DNA of 64,000 nucleotides from Acidipila sp. EB88 (lineage in GTDB: Bacteria; Acidobacteriota; Terriglobia; Terriglobales; Acidobacteriaceae): positions 1,116,001-1,180,000 of the forward strand of contig NZ_QWEV01000005.1 in the NCBI RefSeq assembly GCF_003858395.1, given 5' to 3'. The translations under genes were made by a program, and so were the position numbers. Under the pieces are notes generated by a model. It saw only the letters and a program-made list of their open reading frames with translations. It ran no database searches and had not been told where the DNA came from. Shown piece by piece: positions 45,200 through 56,999 of the stretch (its first letter is position 1; each line of letters starts with the position of its first letter).

Positions 45200-46417
45200 C
45201 TAGCGGCGGCCGGTGCCGTGACGGAACCCGGCCAGCGCCAGGAAGACCAGGGCCAGCGCGCACACTCCGGGCCAGCCTGCATGCTGCCAGGCCAGCGCAC
45301 CTGCGGCCGAACCCGCCGACCCGAACCCGAAGTAGATCATCATGTACACGGTGTTGATCCGGCCGCGGGCGGTAGGGTCGATGCCGAAGATCCTTGTCTG
45401 GTTGGCGATCTGGTTGGCCTGCGCCCCTCCATCGAGCAGCACTACCCCTACGATAAGGCCCAGAAGGTGGTACCCGGTCGCCCAGAGCAGCGCAAACGCC
45501 ACGCCCTGTACGAGCAGGGCCCAGCTCATAACGGCACGGGTGCCATGGCGGTCGGTCATACGCCCTGCAAACGGGGCCACCAGCGCGCCGGTCGCGCCCA
45601 GCACGCCGAACGCTCCAGCCGCGCCGGGCCCGAGATGGTAGTGCGGCGAGCCAAGCAGGAAGACCAGCGTCGTCCAGAACGTGGAAAAGGCAGCAAACAC
45701 CAGGCCCCCGACCAGCGCGGACTCCCGCAGCAGCGCCTCTCCATAAGCGATGGTCCAGAGTGAGCGCAGCGCCTGCGCGTAACGCACGGGATGGCGCGGC
45801 GGCAGCAGGGGAAAGTTGCGGCGCAGCAGCGGCACAAAGAGCAGGTTGAGCCCCGCGCCCACATAGAACACGCTGCGCCAGCCGAACCACGATCCGAGTG
45901 CCCCGGAGAAGGTGCGCGCCAGCAGGATGCCCAGCAGGAGACCTGTCATCGCGGTACCGACTGCTCGCCCGCGATCCTCGTCCCGGGCGAGTTCAGGCGC
46001 GATGGGCACGGCCACATGGGTCACCGCAGCGGTCAGGCCGGTGATGACGCTGGCAAACAGCAGGATCGCGAATGAGGGCGCTAGTGCGCTGGCCAGCATG
46101 GACACAGAGACCGCGGCAAAAAGCCACATCATCAGGTTGCGGCGTTCCACCACATCGCCCAGCGGGACAAACAGAAAAATGCCCAGGGCATATCCGATCT
46201 GGGTCGCGACGGCGACCTGGCCGATCTGCGCCGGGGGTACGTGGAGGGAGTGCGCCATCTCCAGCAGCAGCGGCTGGTTGTAGTAGATGTTGGAAACGCC
46301 GACACCGCAGGCGAGGCTGAGCAGCAGCAGGGTTCGCCTGGAATGCTGCGCATGCACGATCGGGGGTGGGGCGATCGCGGCAAGGGGCTGCTCCGCGTGG
46401 ATCGCTGTCTGAGCCAT
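45200..46417 (-). CDS. MFS transporter
   Basis: This 405-residue protein has about twelve membrane helices in two halves. MFS signatures are visible: the loop motif GDVVERRNLMMW between helices 2 and 3, and GRMTDRHGTRAVM, the corresponding loop of the second half. An opening NIYYNQPLLLEMA segment in helix 1 is typical of the YgaY/YdgK-type drug or sugar efflux permeases. It should export a small molecule by proton antiport; the substrate cannot be told. The gene is single, with no regulator beside it except the MerR/TPR gene upstream on the same strand. Confidence 0.85.
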   Translation of the reverse strand: MAQTAIHAEQPLAAIAPPPIVHAQHSRRTLLLLSLACGVGVSNIYYNQPLLLEMAHSLHVPPAQIGQVAVATQIGYALGIFLFVPLGDVVERRNLMMWLFAAVSVSMLASALAPSFAILLFASVITGLTAAVTHVAVPIAPELARDEDRGRAVGTAMTGLLLGILLARTFSGALGSWFGWRSVFYVGAGLNLLFVPLLRRNFPLLPPRHPVRYAQALRSLWTIAYGEALLRESALVGGLVFAAFSTFWTTLVFLLGSPHYHLGPGAAGAFGVLGATGALVAPFAGRMTDRHGTRAVMSWALLVQGVAFALLWATGYHLLGLIVGVVLLDGGAQANQIANQTRIFGIDPTARGRINTVYMMIYFGFGSAGSAAGALAWQHAGWPGVCALALVFLALAGFRHGTGRR

Positions 46418-46515
46418 ACCAACCAGTATTTCAGTTAGGCTCAGGCTCCGCGACCTGTTGGATGACGGATGGGTAGCCCGCGCTCACCGGATCGGGTGCG
46501 CGGGAGTGTGGGAGC

Positions 46516-47472
46516 TCAGACCACAAGCAGGAGGGTTGGTTCCTTGGCTGGCCGCGCTTTGGATGCGTGGCGCGGGCGGCTGGCCTGTCCCTGCACCAGC
46601 TCCATGCCGAGCACGGAAAGCGTTTTACGCAGCTGGGTCCGGGCGTGCGTCGCCCACGGACCGGTGCCATCGAGACGCAGGTAGCTGGTCCAGTGGCGCA
46701 GGGCGGAGCGCCGCTGCCCGTTACGCTCGAGCGCCAGCGCGAGGTTGTAGTGCGCGTCCGCGTAGTGCGGCTGCAGCGTAATGGCCCGGCGATACGCCAC
46801 AATGGCCTGGGGCATCCGCTTCAGCTCGTCCAGCACATTGCCCAGATCAAAGAACGCCAGGGCGTAGGTGCCATCGCTCTCGGTGGCCATGCGGTAGAAC
46901 TGCTCGGCCCGCGCGAAGTCGCGACGGTTGTAGAAGATGGTGCCCATGTTGATGGCCGAAGGAGCATGGCCCGGAGTGAGATCGAGCACGTCCTCGTACC
47001 GTTCGAGTGCCTCGTCGATGTGCCCGGCTTCTTCCGCGTAGACAGCCTTGGCGAACAGCCGGACCGTTTCCTGCTCCCGCTCGCGCACTGACAGGGTCGC
47101 CACGGCAATTGGGGCCAGCGCGCTCGCGCCGGAACCGGAAAAGTCGAGCAGGTACTGGCCGGCAATGGGGTCAACCACGGTGCCGCTGTGGCGAAAGGTC
47201 AGACGCCGCGGCCCACACGGAACCACGGCAAGGCTGGCCTGCAGCAATGGATCGGCCAGACCGGAGACGGCGCGCATTGCGGACACCGCGTTGCGGATGC
47301 TCCCCGCAGAAATGCGGTGCTCACCCAGTTCGCGCAGTTTACGCAGCTGTCCAAGGTCTTGAAATGTGTAGTTGTCAGCGCAGGCGATGAGGCCGTTGCG
47401 CTCCCAGATGCGGAGCTGTTGTTCGCGAATGCGGAAGATGCGGAGTACGTCTTTACGGCAATAACTGTTCAA
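46516..47472 (-). CDS. MerR-like helix-turn-helix protein with TPR repeats
   Basis: I start at TTG 47472, 8 nt after a perfect GGAGGAG; the open frame upstream runs into tRNA-Thr and is not protein-like. The 318-residue product begins with a MerR-type winged helix (about 4-70: CRKDVLRIFRIREQQLRIWE, then RNGLIACADNYTFQDLGQLR). A middle part follows (about 75-145), then tetratricopeptide repeats (about 150-260, with AEEAGHIDEALERYEDVLDL and QPHYADAHYNLALALERNGQ) and a basic tail. It is likely a DNA-binding protein whose activity depends on protein contacts through the repeats. The C-terminal cysteine-rich metal site of classic MerR proteins is absent. Confidence 0.75.
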   Translation of the reverse strand: MNSYCRKDVLRIFRIREQQLRIWERNGLIACADNYTFQDLGQLRKLRELGEHRISAGSIRNAVSAMRAVSGLADPLLQASLAVVPCGPRRLTFRHSGTVVDPIAGQYLLDFSGSGASALAPIAVATLSVREREQETVRLFAKAVYAEEAGHIDEALERYEDVLDLTPGHAPSAINMGTIFYNRRDFARAEQFYRMATESDGTYALAFFDLGNVLDELKRMPQAIVAYRRAITLQPHYADAHYNLALALERNGQRRSALRHWTSYLRLDGTGPWATHARTQLRKTLSVLGMELVQGQASRPRHASKARPAKEPTLLLVV

Positions 47473-47480
47473 GGCGTGGG

Positions 47481-47487
47481 CTCCTCC
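47481..47487 (-). promoter_or_regulatory. Shine-Dalgarno that fixes the TTG start of the MerR/TPR gene
   Basis: GGAGGAG on the minus strand lies 8 nt before TTG 47472, and the winged helix begins immediately after it. Confidence 0.65.
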
Positions 47488-47687
47488 ATGCAAGCGAGTC
47501 CTGGTTCTACGGCGATTATGGCATGTTGCGGAGCACACGCAGGTACCCTGCAGCCCAAATTCAATGGCTGAATTGGATACCTTGAACGTTTTCAGTGGAT
47601 AAGCAGGTACGAAACGCAGAAGAGCGACCGGACGAAAGTGAAAACATTGATGCTTCTGTAACGGGGGACGAACAGGCGGGGCAGACT

Positions 47688-47763
47688 TGGAGCCGACGAC
47701 CGGACTTGAACCGGTGACCTGCTGATTACGAATCAGCTGCTCTACCAACTGAGCTACGTCGGC
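47688..47763 (-). tRNA. tRNA-Thr (anticodon CGU)
   Basis: On the minus strand: acceptor GCCGACG/CGTCGGC, D arm GCTC-AGTTGGTA-GAGC, anticodon stem GCTGA/TCAGC with loop TTCGTAA (CGT), T stem ACCGG/CCGGT with TTCAAGT loop, and encoded CCA. Confidence 0.97.
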
Positions 47764-48246
47764 CTGGTGAGGCTTGTTGTGCGCGAAAGGGGCGCGGCGG
47801 TGTGTGCTCGCGCGTGCGACTTCCTGATTCTAATGGCAGAGGCTGCCGCGGTAAAGGGCTCCCCGCCAGGCCGGCAGGGCCGCGTGGCTGCGCAGCGGGA
47901 AAGCGACCCGCAAGAAGATGGGAAGAGCTGCCCGGCAACAGGGCAGCTCTTCCCCAGGGAGAATAGTTCCAGATGGAGGCAAAGCCACCCGAACTTTCTG
48001 GGTGCAGAATATGGGGCGCCAACCGGGGTGTCAAGGCAAAACAAGTTTCAGCGTAAACGCATCAAAGGAAACGAGATAGCACCAGAGGGCCGTTCCGGGG
48101 CCGTTTTCATGCCCGCTGCACCGCCGCGCTCGCCCGATCGTAAACGTCGTCGTTTGTAGCCCTTATCGCGGCGCCTGCACCACACGTTATGCATTTCGTC
48201 AGGCATGAAAAAAGATGGTTTCTGGGAACCACGAGGGGAATACCGG
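47764..48246. other. Intergenic region with one hairpin, no gene
   Basis: About 480 bp with no supported gene. Its main feature is the strong hairpin at 47920-47954. The left end should hold the promoter of tRNA-Thr. Confidence 0.5.
47920..47954. terminator. Perfect 14-bp hairpin
   Basis: GGGAAGAGCTGCCC (47920-47933) and its exact complement (47941-47954) with a 7-nt loop lie downstream of the 48247-49434 gene on the minus strand, at a distance suitable for a terminator. Confidence 0.65.
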
Positions 48247-49434
48247 CTAGATCTTGAGCCGGATGAAGGTGTCGTCATTCAGGGAGGAGTCGGGCTTGCC
48301 GCGCAGGCGCCGGTAGAACAACCGTCCGAAGCCCAGGAAAACAGCGATCGTCAAAGCCGCCAACCCTAGCAAGGCGGTGAAGTACGCGATGCCGAGCAGC
48401 AGCTTGGCGGTCTTGGCCACCTCGCTGATGTAGCCCTGCGGTTGATTGATGGTGATATCCGAAACGTAGTGAATCCCGGCAAGGAGCTGCTCTGCCTCCG
48501 CAGGGGTGACTGAGGCCCCGCTCACAACACCAACCAGAGGACCGATTCGGCGCGTGGCGCGGTGCAGCGAAGCGTCGGGCAGCGCCAGCACCGTGCGAAG
48601 GCCAGCCCCAGCGATCTGCGGCGTGGGCAGCATCCACAGCGTCAGAGCTGCATCCGCGCCGGAGGGCAGGTGGTAGCGGGCGGTTGCGACCTCGGCATCG
48701 CGGCCAAAGTCCATGGCGCCGACAGGCAGCGGACCGTTGTAGCTGGCAGGTCCGATGGCATAGTGCATGGTCTGTGATTGCAGCCCGGCGACGGGCAGAA
48801 GTCCCGGCAGCGCGGGAGCCACAGCCTCAGGCCCGTGCACCGCGGGCAGGGACTGCACGAGACTGGTGACGAACGGCACGAGGCTCCTGGCGTCGCCGCT
48901 GGTACCCGCCGCAGGCCGCACCATGACGACCGAGGCCCGGGTACGCACCAGGTAAAGACCAGCGTTTGCAGCACCGTTGTCGCCCACCGCTGCCGCCTGC
49001 ATGGAGGGATCGCGGAAGAAGGTGAATGCGCTCAGGGCGCCGGTCGCGTCGCCGAATCGCAGCACCTGCACGCTCCAGCTCGCAGTACCTGCGCCGGCAT
49101 ACAAGGCAGTGTCGGCTTCCACGAAACCGTCTTCAGTGAGCACAGCGGCATGGGCGGCGTCGACGTCGTTCGCAGCGGGATGGATCGAGATGGAACCCTC
49201 GCGCGGCTCGCCGGCGAAGTCAGGCGGCAGAAGCGGCAGCTTGATGGCGGCCTTGGCGGCAGAGGTGTCGGAAGTACGGGTGGAAGACGATGTCACCGGG
49301 GCACGCAGCCCGCTCCCCTTCTGCTGCAGGGTTTGCGCGGGGGTGTGCAGCGGCCACGCCAACGAAGCCACGCACAGCACGTGCAGGAGGCTGCGAGAGA
49401 GATAGCGGAAAGGACCCACCGTGGAATGGCTCAC
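48247..49434 (-). CDS. Exported membrane-anchored protein, DUF6599-like
   Basis: The 395-residue product has a signal peptide (RYLSRSLLHVLCVASLAWPL, cut near TPAQ), a large extracytoplasmic domain and one C-terminal helix (about 346-370, LLLGIAYFTALLGLAALTIAV) before a basic cytoplasmic tail. The domain has LLPPDFAGEPREGSISIHPA at its start and a repeated beta pattern (ALYAGAGTASWSVQVLRFGD, SVVMVRPAAG). This resembles the DUF6599 group common in Acidobacteriota; I am only moderately sure of that name. Function is unknown. It starts 57 bp after the amidase stop on the same strand, so it may be a cell-envelope partner of the amidase. Confidence 0.68.
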   Translation of the reverse strand: MSHSTVGPFRYLSRSLLHVLCVASLAWPLHTPAQTLQQKGSGLRAPVTSSSTRTSDTSAAKAAIKLPLLPPDFAGEPREGSISIHPAANDVDAAHAAVLTEDGFVEADTALYAGAGTASWSVQVLRFGDATGALSAFTFFRDPSMQAAAVGDNGAANAGLYLVRTRASVVMVRPAAGTSGDARSLVPFVTSLVQSLPAVHGPEAVAPALPGLLPVAGLQSQTMHYAIGPASYNGPLPVGAMDFGRDAEVATARYHLPSGADAALTLWMLPTPQIAGAGLRTVLALPDASLHRATRRIGPLVGVVSGASVTPAEAEQLLAGIHYVSDITINQPQGYISEVAKTAKLLLGIAYFTALLGLAALTIAVFLGFGRLFYRRLRGKPDSSLNDDTFIRLKI

Positions 49435-49491
49435 TATAAAGCTCAGCGTACACCACCGGGCGATGCGCTTGCGGCCCCCGTGTTGCGGCTG

Positions 49492-52131
49492 CTAGCGGGT
49501 GCCGGAGGCCGCGGCGGTGTCCTGCTGGCGAATGCCGCTGAGGCTGCGTACGTAGCGGGCCACGCCGCGGTAAAGGGACTCGGCGATGCGCTGCCGGTAT
49601 GCGCCTTCGCGCAGTTGCACGGCATCGTCGGGGTTGGTCAGGAAAGAGATTTCCGCCAGAATCGACGGCATGTTGGCGCCGATAAGCACGACAAAGGGGG
49701 CCTTTTTGACACCACGGTCTTTAAGGCCGGCATTGCCGCTGGTGAGCCCCTGGTAGAGGGTGCCTTCGACATCAGTGGCGAATTCGCGGGACTCAGCGAT
49801 CTTGTCCTGCAGTGTGATCTTTTTCACCAGATCGGAAAGCTGGTGGATGGACTCGTCGGAGACGGCGTTTTCGCGGGCTGCGACCTCGAGCGCGTCGGCC
49901 GAGGTGGTGAAGTTGAGGTAGTAGGTTTCCACGCCGCGCGCGCCCGGATCCGAGGAGGAGTTGGCATGCACCGAGATGAACAGGTCGGCCTGCGCCTTGT
50001 TGGCGATAGCGGTGCGGGTTTCAAGCGGAATAAAGGTGTCGTCGTCGCGGGTGTAGATGACGTCGGCGCCGAGGCCCTGCTTGAGCAGTTTGCCGAGGCG
50101 GAGGGCGACGTCGAGCACGACGTCCTTCTCCTCGATCCCGCCTGGGCCAAGGGTGCCGGAGTCATGGCCGCCGTGGCCGGCGTCGACCACGATGCGGTTG
50201 ATCTTGAGACCGAGTGCCCGCACCATGGAGCGGCCGCCCATGCTGTCTGGCTCCGCGGCACGGGCACTGGCCGCGTTGGTCGTTACGGCGCTACTGGGCG
50301 CGCCGGTAGATGGGTCGGAGGCATCGGGCGTGGTACTGCGCTTGCCCCGGCGGCGGGGTGCGGCGGGTGCCGGGCTCGCGGGTACGTCGACATGGGCGCT
50401 GAGCGGCGAGGTGGCAGGAGCCTCGCTTGGGATTGGGGCTAGATCTGGATCCCGGTCAGCGGCGTGGGCCGGCGCAGGCGGTGTGGCGATGGCCGCAACC
50501 GGAGCCGTGGTGGGCTGCCGGGTGGCGCGCACCCGGGTGGGCTGTTGGCTTAGCGCGGCGATGGCGGCCAGGGAGTCGCCGGCACGGGGCTTTTGCGTGG
50601 AGGCCGGCGCGCCGGGAGGAACCGTTTCAGCCACGAAGGTACCGGGGGCACCAGCGCGCGCGGCGCTGGGCGCGGGGGCGCCATTGGCAGCGGCACGAGA
50701 AGCCGGCGTGTGTGGCTGCGGCATCTCGACTGGTATTCCTTGCTGGGTGCCTCCGGAACTGCCGGTACGGTTTCTGGAGCCTGCGGGCGGAGGTGTGCCC
50801 TGCGTGGCTGGAGTGGCCTGGGCCAGCATGCCCGCAGCCGCCGTGCCGGTGCCGGCGCCAGCTGCGGGCTGCGGCGCGGGCGCGGCATTGGCAAAGACCG
50901 GCGGCGGCGCACCCTTGGGACGGCCATGGATGTCAATGATGAGCCGGGACGGGTTGGGCAGCCAGAAAGCCGAGTAGTCGCTGACGTCGCTGACGTCGAG
51001 CACGACCCGGACAACATCGCCGGAGAACTGGGCGGCACGGATGCGCTCGAGAAATCCGCCGTCCGTGACGGTCACGGCCTTGCCGGCGAGGTCGGAGGCA
51101 AGCCGGGCGCCGTGAAGGTCGAAAAAGATGCGGTCGGGGCCGGAAACGCGGGAGGCTTCGAAGGGGGTTTCGTCCTGCACGTCAATAGCGATGCGGGTGT
51201 AGTCGGCGGTGGACCAGTGGCGCACGCCGGTGACGAGCGAGAGCTTGCCCTTTACGGGGGCGGCCGTAGGGCGGTACACAGGAACGCCCTGGATCACGCG
51301 GGTGGCTGTGGGCGGCTGAATGGGAGCGGCGGTCGAGAGCGCGGTGTTGGGTGCCGTGACGGACACGGGGCCAGGCGCACGGGCCAGTGGGGCTGGTTTG
51401 CCGGCGGGGCGCGTGGTGGGCGGCGCGACAACGCTATTGTCATCCGTATCGTCGTCACCGCCGGTGGCGTCGACTACGGTCGGGGCGCTGCTGGGAGCTT
51501 GCGCGTAGCCGGGAGCGCCTTGCCGGGCTGTGTTCGATGGGGCGGACTGCCCTGTCTGCCCTGCGAGCGAGCGCATTGTGGGTGGCGACGTGCCGCCGAG
51601 GCGCTGCAGCTCGAACCGTGCCTGCGGGGCCAGCTCACTGCGGGGGTAGCTTTGCAGAAAGGACAGGAAGAGTTTGCGGGCGGCCGCGTCATCGTGGAGG
51701 TCGCGGGTTTCGATCTCGCCCGCGGTGAGAAGCGCAGGAACGGAGAAGCGGCTGGCGGCGAAGTCGCGGCGCAGGAAGTCGAGCTGGTCGACCGCGGCGT
51801 GGAGCAGGCCGGGGTCGTTGAAGAGTCTTCCCTGCTCGGCAAGCAGCTCGGCCACGGCTTCGGCGCTGGCGTCTGCATCTGGGTCCGCGCGGTCCGCATG
51901 GTAGACGGCGCGAAAAGCGTCGAGGGCACGGGTGTACTGGCGTGAGGTGCGGCTGGCGCGCGGAGTGGCGTCGAGTTGCTGGCGAAGGTGCAGCGCGTTG
52001 CTGTAGTCCGAGGGGTAGGTTGCGTGGGCGCTTGGAGGCGCCTGCTGCGCCTGCGGCTCGCCCTGCCATGGGAGCACGGCGGCGAAGAGCAGTGTGGCAG
52101 AACGAACGGCCTGGCGGAACCCTGGTGGCAT
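49492..52131 (-). CDS. amiC: N-acetylmuramoyl-L-alanine amidase with AMIN domain
   Basis: This 879-residue exported enzyme cleaves the amide between MurNAc and the peptide stem, needed for daughter-cell separation. After a signal sequence (about 1-28) come helical TPR-like repeats (about 60-180), a long Pro/Ala/Thr-rich linker, an AMIN domain (about 297-403, LSLVTGVRHWSTADYTRIAI and SRLIIDIHGRP), a second disordered linker (about 405-640) and an Amidase_3 domain (about 646-866). Zinc ligands are H652 (DAGHGGHDSG), E667 and H722 (SVHANS); the catalytic glutamate is E827 in AEISFLTN. It is about twice the length of E. coli AmiC because of the linkers and repeats. The symbol marks the family, not strict orthology. 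Confidence 0.9.
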   Translation of the reverse strand: MPPGFRQAVRSATLLFAAVLPWQGEPQAQQAPPSAHATYPSDYSNALHLRQQLDATPRASRTSRQYTRALDAFRAVYHADRADPDADASAEAVAELLAEQGRLFNDPGLLHAAVDQLDFLRRDFAASRFSVPALLTAGEIETRDLHDDAAARKLFLSFLQSYPRSELAPQARFELQRLGGTSPPTMRSLAGQTGQSAPSNTARQGAPGYAQAPSSAPTVVDATGGDDDTDDNSVVAPPTTRPAGKPAPLARAPGPVSVTAPNTALSTAAPIQPPTATRVIQGVPVYRPTAAPVKGKLSLVTGVRHWSTADYTRIAIDVQDETPFEASRVSGPDRIFFDLHGARLASDLAGKAVTVTDGGFLERIRAAQFSGDVVRVVLDVSDVSDYSAFWLPNPSRLIIDIHGRPKGAPPPVFANAAPAPQPAAGAGTGTAAAGMLAQATPATQGTPPPAGSRNRTGSSGGTQQGIPVEMPQPHTPASRAAANGAPAPSAARAGAPGTFVAETVPPGAPASTQKPRAGDSLAAIAALSQQPTRVRATRQPTTAPVAAIATPPAPAHAADRDPDLAPIPSEAPATSPLSAHVDVPASPAPAAPRRRGKRSTTPDASDPSTGAPSSAVTTNAASARAAEPDSMGGRSMVRALGLKINRIVVDAGHGGHDSGTLGPGGIEEKDVVLDVALRLGKLLKQGLGADVIYTRDDDTFIPLETRTAIANKAQADLFISVHANSSSDPGARGVETYYLNFTTSADALEVAARENAVSDESIHQLSDLVKKITLQDKIAESREFATDVEGTLYQGLTSGNAGLKDRGVKKAPFVVLIGANMPSILAEISFLTNPDDAVQLREGAYRQRIAESLYRGVARYVRSLSGIRQQDTAAASGTR

Positions 52132-52306
52132 AGTGGCGTGCGGGTTGGCCCGTGGGGCGGCTCGTCCCTGCTTTCTTTAGAGAACCACTGATCGGGTGGA
52201 AGTGGCGGGATGGTGAAGTTTTTTGCGCATTACCGAAAGGGTTCCCGGTTGGAGTGGTGGTTTCTCTCAGCGGGCGGGCGGGTCGCTCCCTCCCGCCGGA
52301 AAGCTG

Positions 52307-52452
52307 GCCCTGCTTAGCCGGACGAGCAGGGCTTGCTTGTGCCACCACTCAACTGGATCGGAGGTGAGTGCTCACGTTGAGGACCGAACAAGCGAGCAGG
52401 ACTTGCCTGTGCGACCTGCCCATACGAGCAGAACTTGTGCGGTGCGACCTGC

Positions 52453-52469
<17 letters not shown>
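52307..52469. repeat. Palindromic degenerate repeats at the 3' end of alaS
   Basis: A perfect 11-bp palindrome (GCGACCTGCTC / GAGCAGGTCGC, loop ATAC, 52444-52469) contains the alaS stop codon. A decayed copy lies 33 bp away (52411-52436), and GAGCAGG-CTTGC half-units recur at 52394 and 52324. A separate 8-bp GCCCTGCT/AGCAGGGC hairpin (52307-52332) covers the last. The first palindrome can act as the alaS terminator. Confidence 0.7.
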
Positions 52470-55146
<2,677 letters not shown>

Positions 55147-55177
55147 ACGTCCCCCAGTGTACTTGGTGCCTTGCGGG

Positions 55178-56029
55178 CTATGGCTGCCAGATCGCGCCCT
55201 CGAGGCGGTCGGGGTCGCCTGTGGCCTGCTGGAGGGTAGCGAAAGCCGCCGCATGCTGTGCCATGACCATGACGGAAATCACTGCATCGAAGGCGTCTTC
55301 CCCTTGCTCGGCAGCTGCGCGGGCGAGCGGGCAAAGCGTTTCGAAGCGGGGCTGCCGCAGGTAGTCGGTGCGTGCGGCGCGGTTGCTTTTGTGGACCGCC
55401 CCGGTGAGCACGCGGGGGTAGATCTCGAGAAGCAGGGGCGAGGCGGGCGGGTCAAACGGCCACACCGACCAGCCGGCGGTGCGCAGGCGCGCCAGCATGG
55501 GCATGCCGCGCAGGGTGCCGGTGCCGACCGCGCCAGCGCCGCCGATCTGGAACGACGAGGACGGAACGCGCCGATTGCCGGCAAGGGCGCGGAGGATCGT
55601 ACGCTCGCACACCCGGTAGCCGAGCCACTGCGGAGCGCCATGCGCGGGCGGCGTACCGGAGCCTTTGCGCCTGCCCCAGAAGTGCGGGTGCGGCGCGCGG
55701 AGCCAGGCTTCGCCCTGCTCGGCAACCGTGGTCCACAGCGCCGGCGCGGTGGCGCAGCCCAGCGACTGCAGGAACCATGCCGGGTAGGAGAAGGAAAAGT
55801 CGAGCCCGACAACCACGCTGGGCTCGCTGCACCCCAGCGCGAGCAGCCACTGTTCGACCTCGCTGCGCAGGCGGCCGGAGAGCACTTCGACCTGGCCGGT
55901 TGCGACTTCGCAGACGGCGGCACAGATGGCGCGGCGCTGGGCCGCGGGCGCGAGTGCCCCCGACCAGTCGATGGCGATGACCAGGGTTGGGACGGAGTGG
56001 CTGGCAGGTAACGGCAGCCCGGTGGGCAT
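55178..56029 (-). CDS. DUF429-like protein
   Basis: I start at ATG 56029 ([14 protein letters not shown]); the longer frame to 56296 is proline/threonine-rich and overlaps recX. The 283-residue product begins with a strand-aspartate motif ([12 protein letters not shown]) and has [15 protein letters not shown], a [15 protein letters not shown] segment and a C-terminal [17 protein letters not shown]. The EIYP and D-A-x-D-A-V pattern is that of DUF429, an RNase-H-like fold whose activity is not established. It lies 32 bp downstream of the alaS start region reading the same way, with recX 163 bp upstream. Confidence 0.72.
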   Translation of the reverse strand: MPTGLPLPASHSVPTLVIAIDWSGALAPAAQRRAICAAVCEVATGQVEVLSGRLRSEVEQWLLALGCSEPSVVVGLDFSFSYPAWFLQSLGCATAPALWTTVAEQGEAWLRAPHPHFWGRRKGSGTPPAHGAPQWLGYRVCERTILRALAGNRRVPSSSFQIGGAGAVGTGTLRGMPMLARLRTAGWSVWPFDPPASPLLLEIYPRVLTGAVHKSNRAARTDYLRQPRFETLCPLARAAAEQGEDAFDAVISVMVMAQHAAAFATLQQATGDPDRLEGAIWQP

Positions 56030-56046
56030 GGGGTGCGGGTGCTGCT

Positions 56047-56080
56047 GAGCCCGCGTCTCAGAAGCGAGACATGAAGTACC
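56047..56080. repeat. Dispersed GTCTC/GAGAC palindromic repeat, copy 1
   Basis: GCGTCTCAGAAGCGAGACAT with flanking GAGCCC and TACC; the GTCTC and GAGAC arms pair over a 7-nt loop. The same block recurs at 56875 and, diverged, at 58030. Confidence 0.6.
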
Positions 56081-56192
56081 AGGTGTTGTTGAGGCATGGG
56101 TCTGGGACGGGGCGGTGCCAAAGACCGGGTCGGGAGCGTTTGCCTGGGGTGGCGAAACAGCGGATGGACATGGCAGGCCAGGCTTGAGCGGG

Positions 56193-56756
56193 CTAGTCTT
56201 CGTAGGTTTGCTCCGCGGCGTCGAGGTCGGCGGCTTCGACGGCGGCGAGGACGTCTTCTGGAGCGTTCCAGGCGCGGAGGACCTTGTAGACAGCATTGAG
56301 GGAGAAGCCGGCGGCGACGAGGCGGCGCATCACGCGGGCCGACTCCTTGTCGTTGGTGGGGGGCTTCATGCGCTTGCGTTCAAGGAACTGGCGGGCCAGG
56401 GCTTCTTCGTTGACGTTTTCATAGGCAGTGTTGAGGGTGGTGGTGACCAGCTCCTCGTGGACGCCCTTGCGCTGGAGGTCCTGCTGGACGCGGCGGCGGC
56501 CGAACTTGGCGCCCTCCTGGCGGAGCCGGGTGTAGTCGGTGGCGAAGGCCTGGTCGTCGAGATAGCGCTGGGCCTGGAGGCGGAGGATCACGGCGTCGAT
56601 GCGGGCCTCGCCCGCTTCACTTTTCTCGACGCGGGTGCGCATGAGGCGACGCAGCTCGGCCACGGTGCGCATGCGGCGGCCCAAGGCGCCGATGGCGTAC
56701 TCGTAAAGCGCGGGCTCATCGAGAGGCTCGCGGATGCGCGGAGTTTTCCAGGCCAT
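56193..56756 (-). CDS. recX: Regulatory protein RecX
   Basis: I start at ATG 56756 (MAWKTPRIREPLDEPALYEY); the open frame to 56882 is basic and unlike RecX. The 187-residue helical protein shows the family pattern of three repeated helix bundles: ALYEYAIGALGRRMRTVAEL, RYLDDQAFATDYTRLRQEGA and the signature GRRRVQQDLQRKGV. RecX binds RecA filaments in the cytoplasm and limits strand exchange. recA is not in the window. A weak AAGAAAG site precedes the start. Confidence 0.87.
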   Translation of the reverse strand: MAWKTPRIREPLDEPALYEYAIGALGRRMRTVAELRRLMRTRVEKSEAGEARIDAVILRLQAQRYLDDQAFATDYTRLRQEGAKFGRRRVQQDLQRKGVHEELVTTTLNTAYENVNEEALARQFLERKRMKPPTNDKESARVMRRLVAAGFSLNAVYKVLRAWNAPEDVLAAVEAADLDAAEQTYED

Positions 56757-56874
56757 GGTGCTTTCTTTTGTACGCCTCGCGGCAGGGTTGCGCCTAGCTG
56801 GCCGACGGCTGCCAGGCGCGGGGCGCGGAATGACTGGTCGAAGTTGGTGTCGGGAGGACGGTGCTGGCCGGGGT

Positions 56875-56908
56875 GAGCCCACGCCTCAGAAGCGAGACAT
56901 GGGGCACC
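56875..56908. repeat. Dispersed GTCTC/GAGAC-type repeat, copy 2
   Basis: GAGCCCACGCCTCAGAAGCG followed by AGACATGGGGCACC. It matches copy 1 over 22 or more positions, with GCCTC replacing GTCTC in the left arm. Confidence 0.6.
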
Positions 56909-56999
56909 GGCGTGGTTGCGGGATGACTCAGGGTGGGCGGCGTTGTGATGCGTCCTGGGACGCGGAAAAAGCGTTTAATACAGCAGGGAGTGCGCGCAC

